Below are positions 35,089 through 45,607 of a stretch of 64,000 bases of DNA, one piece after another; position 1 is the stretch's first letter; the number at the start of each line of letters is the position of its first letter. Under the pieces are notes generated by a model. That model was not told where the DNA came from, did not search any database, and was given only the letters and a program-made list of their open reading frames with translations. Source of the stretch: Cephalotrichum gorgonifer (lineage: Eukaryota; Ascomycota; Sordariomycetes; Microascales; Microascaceae). The stretch spans positions 496,001 to 560,000 of the forward strand of contig ONZQ02000017.1 of assembly GCA_900312665.1 (NCBI GenBank). The letters run 5' to 3'. Made by a program: the position numbers and the translations under genes.

Positions 35089-35643
35089 ATGCTCTCTCAA
35101 ACTGCCTTACACGACAGTCCACCAGCCATGTATTCCCCGATACTAGAAGAAAGGGCGGATGACCCTGCCCTTCGAGACTCGTACCTCGGCACCCCGACGA
35201 CGGCGCCGGCCGCCAAGAAGTCCGACCCATCCATCAACACAGATTCCACCACCCTCATCTCCGCCCCCGAGAAGTCCTACAACGGCAGCATACACACGAC
35301 CGCATACCCGCCAACCCCGCTCTCCCAGAATGACCAGGGGGCGAACCCCTTCGACACCGACCTCGAGGCCATGATCTCGTCAGACTCGCGCCGCAAGTCC
35401 CTCACCGCGAAGCGGGACGACGCGCGTGTCTGGCCCAGCAAGGAGCACTGGAAGAACAAGGCGAAGGAGGCGAAGAAGGGCCGCGGGAACTGCGCTTGCA
35501 TGGCGTCGCTTAGCCGGCGAACGAGGATCGCCGTTAAGGTCGCGATCGGGCTCCTGATCGTGGGCGTCGCGGTCGGCATCGGGTTCGGCATAAGCAAGCC
35601 CCTCGGCGCCCCTATTTGGGGTGACAAGTCGCATGAGCAGTAA
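35089..35643 (+). CDS. Small protein with one C-terminal transmembrane helix, unrecognised
   Basis: Single exon, 184 residues; translation could also start at the second ATG (35128, MYSPILEERADD). The first 120 residues are hydrophilic and Ser/Pro/Asp-rich, probably disordered (TPLSQNDQGANPFDTDLEAM). A basic region with two cysteines (GRGNCACMASLSRRTRIA) leads into a single hydrophobic helix at about 150-170 (VAIGLLIVGVAVGIGFGI) and a short end. The layout resembles a tail-anchored or type-II membrane protein of unknown role. A long CT-rich region upstream suggests a long 5' leader. Confidence 0.75.
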   Translation: MLSQTALHDSPPAMYSPILEERADDPALRDSYLGTPTTAPAAKKSDPSINTDSTTLISAPEKSYNGSIHTTAYPPTPLSQNDQGANPFDTDLEAMISSDSRRKSLTAKRDDARVWPSKEHWKNKAKEAKKGRGNCACMASLSRRTRIAVKVAIGLLIVGVAVGIGFGISKPLGAPIWGDKSHEQ

Positions 35644-36780
35644 GCGGTGTGGCTCGGCTCCCGTGGGGGATTTGATGGCAGCAGAACGATCCGAGCAGAT
35701 GTGCCCCGTTGCGGGACTTGCTTTAGCCCTCGTGGGGGATTGGCTTGAGACTTTTTTTTTCTTCATTCGCCTTCACCCCCTTACGACTTAACGACCGATA
35801 CAACACCACGTCGACAGTGCTGGGAACACGATATATTGGTCGACAACCTACCATTACCGGCATCTTCTTTCACTTCACACACACACGCCAGCAGACCTGT
35901 ACGCCGCCGACAGGTACTACACCTGCTGTTTCCTCCTCCTCTTCTTCTTCTACTCTGCAGCCCAGAAGCAGAATACATCATCATCCCCATTTTTAGATCT
36001 ACCACTCGGAAGGCATTATTGACCGGCGTCTGGAGTTTGGACTCAAGCAAAGCGGAAACTTTGGACAGTGGGATACTTCCCATGTTAAGTTAGTCCTGTT
36101 GGACAACGGCCTCCCTTTATGGCCCATTTTTTTTTCATTATGTGTTTTAATACAGCGGGAAGGACCAGGGCTGGTATTTTGCCTTTTTAGTTTTGTCCTT
36201 AGGTCCAATACACGAGATCGGGTTAGGCCATGGTTGGCGACCCTTTGCTTTACCTTGCATGTTGTTCCTGCGGTCTTGGTGCTGGTTTATTGCCGTGGTT
36301 AGTATTAGATGTGACGAGGAGGTTTAGATATTGGGTGAGACACCCTTGAGGACCATCGTCTGCTTCTCCCAGGTTGAGTTGGTAAGTGCATCGGTCTGGT
36401 GAGGGCCATGGTTCACACCATCACAAGACACCTTGCACTTTGCAGGTTCCCAGCCTAGCTACACAAGTCAACCTCATGAGGGAAAATATCCCCGCCCCTC
36501 ACGATCTCGGACTACGCAAGGTTGGGCGGGCATGACAGCCAGGACGGAGCTTTCCTTAGCATTGCACTTTCCAGCTGGCTAACCCTGCTAGCATGTCAAC
36601 TGGCCGGGACAGGCTATGAAGCGTCAGAAACAATCCCAGGAAGAAAACAAAGAGTTTACGAAAGCATACTAACTCTCTTTCCTCCCCAGTCCCAAATTCA
36701 CTACCCCTTCTCCTTCAAGCGCCCTGGCCTAGTAACAAACTAACCAGCCCTCTCTATCCCTGAATATCCCCAGCGCTCTC
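35644..36780. other. Intergenic
   Basis: 3' flank of the membrane-protein gene. No further gene recognised. Confidence 0.5.
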
Positions 36781-37326
36781 CTACCCCCTGCACGCGGTGG
36801 CATCCACATGTCCCAGCGCTGTCTCCGGGCGCACGCCCGCTCCTGCTGCGCTAGAGCCTACCCCCATCGTCGTGTTTGTCGAAAATCTAGGAGCTGATGC
36901 TAGCCTAGGGATCCGTGAACGCCGGGGCACAGGAATCTCTGCCGAAGAGGTACTACTCTCCAAGCTTTGAGGCGACGCGGGTCTGTGGGTGCGCCGGCAG
37001 CTGCATCGCGGCCCCGGGATCCCCACCGTGGCTGCCGTCTCGAAGCTCTGAATCGATGACGAGCGCGTGGAGATCCGGTGACCTCGGGGTGAGAGAAGTT
37101 CGTCAGTGGGGCCTGTTTCGAGGCTCCAAGTTGATGAGCGTCTAGGGACTCGGAATCGTTGAGGCGGGTGGCCCCGCGCGCCGGCCGCGAAGTTCCGCTT
37201 CAAGGTCCGCCCCCGTCGGGGAGAGGGGAGGCAGAAGATCGTGCCGGCGCTGTACTGGCGGGCGCGGCTGCGGCTGCGGCGGTACCGCTCGCGGAGACCC
37301 GCGACGAAGGTGAACCCTGGCCACAT
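36781..37326 (-). CDS. Possible basic repeat protein, unrecognised
   Basis: An ATG-started frame of 181 residues. The open frame continues upstream without an ATG to about 37560, so a 5' exon may be missing. It is very rich in Arg, Ser and Pro. Residues about 55-150 look like four degenerate copies of a unit of 22-28 residues, each with a P-R-R/P-R-x basic part followed by a S-x-E-T/S-x-E-S part (FRVPRRSSTWSLET; STRSSSIQSFETA; ASPQSLESS; VPRRSRIPRLASAPRFST). The same repeat is visible in the DNA. There is no signal peptide. It could be a real repeat protein or a decayed minisatellite with an open frame by chance. Confidence 0.3.
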   Translation of the reverse strand: MWPGFTFVAGLRERYRRSRSRARQYSAGTIFCLPSPRRGRTLKRNFAAGARGHPPQRFRVPRRSSTWSLETGPTDELLSPRGHRISTRSSSIQSFETAATVGIPGPRCSCRRTHRPASPQSLESSTSSAEIPVPRRSRIPRLASAPRFSTNTTMGVGSSAAGAGVRPETALGHVDATACRG

Positions 37327-38076
37327 TGGGGGTACGAGGCTGGTGTGGGTGCAGATGGGTATCCGGTCCGTGCTGCGCGTGTGGAGGTGTCCTGGGTGTG
37401 TTTTCGCTTGTTGTGCTAGGAGGATGTTATCGGTCCGTGGGTATGTGCTGCCGTGGGCAGGACAGCATGGTAAATAGGGGCAGTCACGCTTCGAGAGGAT
37501 TCGATCCTGGAGAAAGGTCGAAGATCGGCGATTCTTCTGGGGAGCGCTCTGGGTTTTGTTTCATTCCCTGGATCGTTTGCGCTTATTCACACGCGCTGAT
37601 GGAAAGGTTTCACGTGTGTCGGGGGAGTTGGAAAGCCATGACTGCCTCTGGCATGTCTTTGTTTGCTTCGCGGCCGGCGTTGCGTTTTGCCTGTTGCCCG
37701 GCGCCGGCCCTTTTGCGCTCCGAGTCTATCTAGGAAGGAAGGAGCGATGACCGGCCAGCTGAAGTGTAGGTTTCACGACCCTTTCATTTTCAGGTGACAT
37801 GAAAAGAGAAATGTCGTCGCTTCCCCTCGGTTCGAGAAACGAGATATCTTACCGAATGTTGCGGGAGGCTGGAGAGGGAGTTGCTTGAGATGAAGTGCCG
37901 ATGAATCCTTTGTCTGGGAGGTCTGAGACCGACGAAGGTACATTGTAGTTCAAGTGCTTCTTTGCATTTCTTATTAATTACACTAGCCGCCATATCTAGA
38001 TGCTCCGGTTGATTCCTAAGTGATGATTTCTTCCGCTCTATCCCTAACCCAGGTTCTAACAATATGATTTCCTCTA
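37327..38076. other. Intergenic
   Basis: Between the possible repeat protein and the 3' end of the MFS gene. Contains the ATG-less upstream extension of the repeat-protein frame and nothing else recognised. Confidence 0.4.
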
Positions 38077-40306
38077 TTACTTCCCCTCCACCTTGAAGCT
38101 TTCCGCATCATCTTTCGACTCAGTCTTTACTTCTCCATCCCCCGGTCGTAGACCAACCACGACGGTATCCCCATCCCGGGCCCCCTCATCCCGCCCCTGA
38201 GGTGCCGGGGTGGACATCTTCTTCTCCTTCACGCTCCTCCATTCCATAAACGACCCGGCCAAAACACCAATGCACGTCATCCCCAACCCACCACGGAACA
38301 CACTCCTCAGCGCGTCGTTGTACGCTTCCACAGCCACATCCCTAGTGTGCTCATCCAACCCGGCCAGCAGCGTCGTGACCCCAACACCCTGCAGCATCCC
38401 CACGTCGAAGTCCTCCACGTGCGCCAACCTGCTCGTCAGACCCGCGACTAGGACGCTCTGCCCCACGGAGACAAACACCGCGCCGCCGATCAGCTGCGAG
38501 AACATGATAAGCGCGGTGCCGACGGGGATGTCGCCCTCGGGCAGGACTGTCTGGGCCGCGACGTTGGGGACCTGGAAGCACAGGCCCAGGCCAAGGCCGT
38601 AGGCGACCTGGTACCCTATCCAGTGGGACGGGGGGGAGTCCGGGCGGAGGGTGGTCAGGAGGGCGGCGCCGGCGACGGCGAGGAGGGCGCCGATGTGGAG
38701 AGGGGGGATGTAGGGCCCTAGGCGGGAGACGATGGCGCCGGAGGAGGAGGTGGCGACTACGAGGGAGAGGACGAGGGGGATGGTCTTGGTTCCGGAGGAT
38801 ACGGCTGAGGCGCCTTGGATTGCTTGGAACCAGATGGGGATGAAGTAGACTGGTGTGGCGTGTGTTAGTGGCTGTGTATAGTACGAAGTCGGGAGAAAGG
38901 GGGGTTTCAATAAGGGAGGGATACCGAAAGTCATCATGTGGGCGCCGATGCAGAATATCGTTAGGAAGGCGGATATCATGGTCCGCTGCGAGAGTATTCG
39001 GGGTGGCACTGTTGCTGTGTCGGGCAGGAGGATCTGTATGACCACAAACATGGAGAGGAGGACGGCGGCGAGGACGAGGAGCGCGATTATCACAGCGCTA
39101 TTCCACTAAGATCCCAAGTGTTAGGACATTCGTTCTCTTTTTTTCTCATCCTCTTCTCTTTCCCCAAAATCTCAGGTCCTGAACGACAAGGGAGGGGGTG
39201 CTTACCGGGTGGTCGACGCCTCCCCACTGCAAGACGAGGAGCAGACAGACAATGCCAGGGATGAAGACGGAGGTGCCCGCGAAGTCCAGCTGCCTCAGCT
39301 TCCTCCACGATCCGGGCTTCTTCCCGTGCCCCTGCTCCGAGTCGGCGGGGGTTTCGGCTCCGGGTACAGCGTGGTGTTCCTCCCGCGGGGGCGGGATGTC
39401 GAGGAGGAAGATTATGATGGCCACGGTGATGGCACCCAGGGGGAGGTTGATGTAGAAACACCACCTCCAGGTGACGCTCGTCGTGAATACGCCGCCGAGG
39501 AGCGGCCCCACGACGGACGCGATGCCAAAGGTGGCGCCGAAGATGCCCTGGAACATGGGTCGCCTGTGGAGTGGTACGGAGTGGACGAGGATGACGATCT
39601 ACGTCCGCATTAGCACCGCGATTCCCCATTCCCACACTCTGCCCCCTTCCCCGTGGATAAAGAGCTTACCGCGCCGGAGAAGATCCCCCCGCCCCCAACC
39701 CCCGAGAGCGCCCTCCCAAAGATGAATACGGCCGAGCTCCCCGCTGCCCCGCAGATGGCGGAGCCAATCTCGAAGAGGAGGACGCTGGAGAGGAAGACCC
39801 GCTTGACGCGCCAGAAGGTGTAGAGCTTCCCGTAGGCGAGCTGGAAGGCGGCGTTGGTTAGGAGAAAGGAGGAGGCGTACCAGCCTATGTCCGTCACGGA
39901 GCGGAAGTCGTTTGTTATCTGGGGGACGGCCGTTGCGATTATGAGGCGGTCCTGTGTGCGGAGGGTTAGTCCTGGGATTGGAAGCGAGGGGATGCGGGAT
40001 CGAGAGAGGAGGTAAGCGACGAGGGTGGCTTACGAGGGCAACGAGGAACATGCTTGTCATGAGGGAGATTAGAATCAAGACGAGCTTTAGGCCGGATGGG
40101 TAGACTCTTTCTGAGCAGGTTTCCCCTTGCGTGGGGCCGTCGCCCCCGCCATCTTTGGTAGATTCATCCACATTCTCCGGGGTCCGGGGCGGTGTCGGTG
40201 ACTGGATTTCGGCATCAACTGTCGTGGAGGTAGCCGAAGATCCCAGGATGGAGTTGGCCGATTTCCTCCTCGAGGTATGGAGGAACGATCTCAAATCACG
40301 CTTCAT
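38077..40306 (-). CDS. MFS transporter, DHA2-type drug/toxin exporter
   Basis: Five exons on the minus strand: 40034-40306, 39670-39951, 39206-39598, 38925-39105 and 38077-38849, giving 633 residues. A hydrophilic N-terminus of about 75 residues precedes 14 predicted helices. Family marks are DRLIIATAVPQITNDF after helix 1, DIGWYASSFLLTNAAFQLAY, and the motif C region of drug:H+ antiporters with GATFGIASVVGPLLGGVFT and WRWCFYINLP. The first start codon considered (40444) is not ATG; the ATG at 40306 fits the usual N-terminus. This group includes aflatoxin-pump-like AflT/TOXA exporters; the substrate is unknown and no biosynthetic cluster is adjacent. Confidence 0.94.
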
Positions 40307-42034
40307 GATTGTAGCGCCCGATATGAAATGAACAGGGAGAAGAGTGGGGAGGGGGGAATGTTCCGTTACACGCTCCGATACCTGATGGGGGATTACGCGG
40401 GTAGTATCGATCAACAGGACACAGGAATTAGGAAGAGGCGACACAAAGCTTCTTCTCTTTCCGTCCTGGCACTTGAGTTCCCAGGTGACCCGAGGTTAAC
40501 ATCAATATACCCCTGCCCGAGGGGAGAGGAAGGGGGAAATAAGCGTGGGGCGTGAGGGAAGGAGGCGGAAAGGGAATCCCATGAGCTCAAGCTGTCGGCG
40601 CGGATGACGTCGACGATGCCGACGGTCCAAGACAAGTTTACGGCGGCCGGTGACGTTATATATGCATATATATATATCACCTTCGAAATGTCTGGCTGGT
40701 GTCGAAAACATAAAGCCCTTGTGTTCCCCGACACTCAGTCTCGGTTATAAGATGTACGCCGGTCGTCCCCCATGGCCCCCGGATAGCCGACTAGCCCGAC
40801 AGTTCACAAAAGAAGTAAGACACAAACCACAAATCCCTGTAGGAAGTGGTGTCCAGGGAAACAAAGGGTCGGGGCCCGCTCGGGTTAGACAAGCAAAGTG
40901 TGTTTATGTTTTACAAAGGAAGCAGGGACACGCACTGGTATAAGAAAACTAAGCTCGGCAAACGAAAGAGAGACAAAACGGGAGAAAAAAGAAAGGAAGC
41001 CCGGGTGACTAGAAAAAGCAAAAATTTAGAGACTGAAGGTACTTGGTCCATCCGCCGCTGCCTGCCCTTGCCGTCCCGACAGCTAACCATGTGGCAGATG
41101 TCGCCCTTTTCCCCGCCGGACGTCCAAAAGACTGCCGCACGATCCGCTCGGGCATAACCACCGCACGTTCCACCCGAGAAAATATATGCTTGTAATAATT
41201 CGTTCCGCGAGCAAGGGAAAGTCCGAAGTGAAAACCCAACGAGTAATAAAACTGGGGCAATATATGCTAAAGTATTTTCGGCCCCCTTCCCTCTGTTTAA
41301 TTCCTCACCCCGTGGGATACAAGAGGTCTCTCATACGTTCTCCTCGGGAAGCACATTCCATTCGGTGTGAGGAGCTGGAGTCCGGGATAATCTTACTCGG
41401 GTATCTCCTATAACCGTACCTGGTAGTTTCCTTTTTTCTCTCTCTCATTCTTTTCTCCAGTGGTAGCGCCCATGACCGTGTCGCCGGAAACGTGGGGCCG
41501 CGCTTCGGGTGCCGGAGCGATCCTCATAACCGAGCGGTCTCATTTCTTTCGGATTACTTAATACATGTATGTGACGGATATAGCAATAGTAGGATAATAA
41601 TACCGGAGAGCCACTCTCTTCTATTTCTTCTTCCACGGCGAAATGAAAATCCTACTCGATGAGAATGATCGGATTAGTCTTGGGGGCTAGATGGCCTGAA
41701 TTCCAGATCCCTTGCCTGCCACAAAGCAGCGGAACGATGACTAAGAGGCAGAAAGCTCTTCCTACCCGTTCTTCCGCAGACTACTCCCTATTGTGCTGCC
41801 TAACCACATATGTTACACAAATTGTGGCGCGCCACGACTCCCATGTGGCTGCGCCCCTACACGTAGGCCCCTGTGTCCGAGATCTTGACAAATGGTTGGT
41901 AGTTGTAAAGAAAGCCTGCATATAGCCTTGTCACCTCAAATTCACATTTCATCCATGGTCCGAGTTGCCTCTGCCTTCATCCCCAGCCCAGATCGTGAAA
42001 ATTATGAGCACGACGCTCACAGACATCGCCCGTG
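40307..42034. other. Intergenic
   Basis: Divergent promoters of the MFS and SNF2 genes. Simple TA-rich tract near 40657-40678 (tatatatgcatatatatata). No gene seen. Confidence 0.5.
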
Positions 42035-45000
42035 ATGGACTTGCCATGGCCTATAAGGTCAAAGAACGATAGGAGCCCAGCCAACCCCAGCTCCTCCTCT
42101 AGCACACAAAAGAGAGCCTATCCGTTTGGAGATAGCCTAACTCCGACCAATGAGCCCAAGCGGGCTGTAACACCCAAGGCCTGGAACCACGATGAAGAAG
42201 CAGAAAGTTCACAGACTCAGCTACCTCAGGCATCCGAGAGGCACCAATACTGCACTTTGGAAGATGGGACCGCGCTGCCCCTGAGTATCGAGCCGTCAGA
42301 TCCCGCTGAGCCTTCAGAAGGCGGCTTCACCCCAGGAGAGGGTGAGACTGCTTGGTCTTCTTTTCTGGCTGGAGTAGACACCGAATTTGAGCATAGCCTA
42401 GACTACGATACGTGCTTTGGCGTGGTAAGTTCCGGCTACCGCGCTCCACTAGTCGTTGTCCCACTTTACCCCCTAACTATATATTCAGGTTATCGTCGAC
42501 GTCAGCCTTCCAACTACAGACCATCAGGACATCACCGGCGTCCCTGTCACCATACGTCCAAACGGCGGAGTCCTTAGCCTCTACTTCGAGGAATCGGGCC
42601 AGTTCGCCGCCATCATCGACTCTAGGGCATTAAGGAAGGTCCTATCCCACTACGCTCCTAGGCTTGTCGCCACTCTATCCCTCAAGCAATCTCACAACAG
42701 TAAACCAGGGAAGAAGTCTAAACGTCCAGGTACATCAGATCCCAAATGGAGAGTAGAAAACGCAACAGTTCGAATAACGGTTTATGGAAACATGCGACAC
42801 AAGGACGACATCGCCGACCTCTTCTCCGGTGAAGGACTCTTCTTCCAACAACCGACAGTCGAAGAGTATGACTCCAGCGTACCGTACTTCAATCCGCATC
42901 TCCTCCTCCGTCCCGGTGCCGAGATGCCGAAAATCGAAGACCTTTCTATCTCGGACCCCCGGTCAGCTGCCAGTAGGCCCGCGCTTCTCGACGAGGTAAA
43001 TCAGGGGAAGATCTGGAGAATATTCGACCTTGCGAACGGAGACGGCGCTTCAGTGTCGGTGGCGGCGAGTGGGAGGCTGAAGTCTCCTCTGCGACAGTAG
43101 GTCGAACTGGGTCGAAGCCTGTGTTTCTCAAAGTACTGATGTTTCTTCTTCTCTATGCAGTCACCAGCTTCAGGCACTGAATATGATGACTGAACGGGAA
43201 CGTGGCATTATTGAGGACGCGAAGTTCCCTTCGTTGTGGCAAGCGACGTCTAGTCCTCACAATCCGAAGTCAGTTTGCTTCGCACATGGTCGATGCTCGC
43301 TTATAATGTGCTAATTTGATTGCAGGTACCGCCACATCATAACCGGGTCTTGTGAAAAGAAACCGCGCTTCATTCGGGGAGGGGTGTTAGCTGATGTAAG
43401 TTCTACAGGAGTGCAGGCAATCTCTGTCTCGCTAGACTCTAATACACCGTTGCAGGAAATGGGCCTCGGAAAGACTCTTACAACGCTTGCTCTGATATGT
43501 TGGTATCTGGACGTGAGGGATGCTGTTAGATGTGCAGACGACAGGCCTGGAGAGTCCTCTACGACGTTGATAGTGGTTCCAAAGTCAAGTGGGTACCCCC
43601 CTCTCTGTGTGCGCTAAGAAAAGAACATCTCAGAAAATACAACGCTTCTCTGACCTATCATAGTCATCATAGGATGGGAGAGCCAAATCGTAAGGTAATT
43701 AGACCCCCCCAGCTCTCGAAGAGGAGCGCCTGCTAAGCCCCAAATAGACATATAAACTCGGATACGATCGCCGCGATCACGTACCATGGCCCCTCAAGAA
43801 GGAGACTCGTCCCGGATTTCTCGAGGCACGATATTGTGCTGACCACGTACGAAACGCTCCGTGAGGATTACTTGGCACCGAGGAAGTCAGGAGCTCAAAC
43901 TCTCTACTCCCATCATTGGCACCGCGTCGTACTTGACGAAGGTAACAAACCCACCATCCTGTAGAATGTGGATACCAGTCTTCAGTCCCTGTATTCTCAC
44001 CACATGCGTTCTAGCCCATAGAATACGCACCAGGGGCTCCGAGCTGCACCGGGCCGCCCTCGCCATCTCAAAGCTCGCCCACTGCCATTGGTGTCTCACC
44101 GGCACTCCCATCCATAACTCTCTAGATGACTACGGCGCCCTCCTGGCCTTTATCCAGGCCCCCAAGATTTCCGAAAAGAGGGATTTTGTCAGGCTGATTG
44201 TGAAGCCTATGGAAGATGAGAACCGGCGTGGCCTAAGCCGGCTACAGGATCTAGTAAACGCTACCTGCCTGCGGCGTACCATCTCCAGCCTTGGCACGGC
44301 TGCTCTCCAGCTTGCCCCTCTGGATGAAAAGATTGAGTGGCTCGACCTGGGACGTGACAACGAGCTGTACACATTCTTCAAGCGCAAGGCGGCAAGTGTT
44401 GCATCTGGTTTCGGCAAGCAGCGAGCCGGGAACACGGGGAAAGACAAGGGTGGTGAGAACATACTGAGCCTTCTCAATTTCCTGAGGCAGATATGCGACT
44501 ACGGCGAGCGGATGCTACCCGTGAAGGCACTAGAGTCCTGGAGAGAGGGTGGAATGAATGAGGATGGGGCTATTTCCACCTGTCCAGACTCCGACCAGAC
44601 AGGGGAGAACCAGGGTATCACCGCTGGGTCGTCGCGGTCAGCGAAAGCCGAAGCCGTGATTCGCAATATTTTGGGCCAGCAATCAGCCACCGGGGCATCG
44701 CTGCCCCAGAAAAGGTAAGCGGCAGCAATAAACTATCCCGTCCCTTCCTATTGCAACACTTGGCTAACGGCTCTCTCAGCGTCGTCTTCAGCTGCTGGAC
44801 GAGAATGCTAGACCTCATCCAGAATGACCTGGAGAGCGTCGGGCTGGGAGTTCAGCGGATTGATGGGAGCGCTTCGCTGCCGCAGCGACGAGTAGCCATA
44901 GAACAGTTTATGTTAGACCCACGTTGCGTGGTGATGCTAGCTAGTATAGGCAGTGCCGGCGAAGGGTAAGTAACACCAAGTTATTCCTCTTGCTTTCTTA

Positions 45001-45451
45001 TATATCGCTGGGGTAGTAGAAATAGCTCCAGAAGCTGACAAGGGCATCGTATTAGCATTGATCTGATATCAGCCTGCCATGTCCACATCTTAGAGCCCCA
45101 GTGGAACCCCATGGCGGAATCACAGGCTATTGGCAGGGTGTATCGGATGGGACAGAAGCAAAGGGTCTCGGTGACCAGGTATATCGTGAACGGCACTATC
45201 GAGACTGTAAGTGATGAGATACTAGGCTATGCTTTCCATGGACAGGGCTCTGACGGTAGTAAGTACGTCCAATGGATAAAAAAGGACAAACTACGCCTCA
45301 TATCACAATCTCTCGGCTCGAGAACAATTTCCCAAGAGGAAGTTGACCAGAAACGGTGGAAGGTGAGTGTGATAGGCATATGCAACAACTACGCGACAGA
45401 GCTAACTATTGGGCCGCACCACGGTAGGAATTGAACAAGATTTTGTTCTAA
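42035..45451 (+). CDS. SNF2-family DNA-dependent ATPase (helicase-like)
   Basis: Eleven exons, all in phase: 42035-42424, 42489-43096, 43161-43268, 43326-43395, 43456-43588, 43664-43694, 43748-43941, 44015-44714, 44780-44965, 45056-45362 and 45428-45451; 916 residues. The N-terminal 370 residues are family-variable. Motif I is ADEMGLGKTLTTLALICWY (split by an intron after ADE's Asp), Ia VVPKS, and motif II VVLDEAHRIR. Motif III is CHWCLTGTPIHNSLDDYGAL. The C-terminal lobe has VVFSCWTRMLDLI, then DGSASLPQRR and the motif VI region LEPQWNPMAESQAIGRVYRMGQ. It resembles the Rad5/Rad16/HLTF group, but I see no RING finger between the lobes. Likely nuclear chromatin or repair ATPase; the partner is unknown. 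It ends 156 bp from the convergent NLR. Confidence 0.93.
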
Positions 45452-45607
45452 GATGGACGCCATCGAGGTCAGCTAAGATTCCCGAGCTAAGTTTCTAGTT
45501 TCTCTCACTAGGGCGTCTTTCTTTTAGTAGGCGGCGCTTGCGATAGGCGTTGTAGAAGAATCAGCCTCCATTTATAGACAGAAGGCTACTGCCACCTCGG
45601 AACTGCA

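Noticed and set aside
34304..35146. Plus-strand frame of 280 codons
   Set aside because: Starts at a non-ATG codon and is Ser/Pro/Leu low complexity; reads as a CT-rich leader of the gene at 35089.
36781..37326. Repeat protein as a RiPP precursor for the UstYa enzyme
   Set aside because: No signal peptide, no identical core repeats with KR/KEX2 spacers, and 26 kb away.
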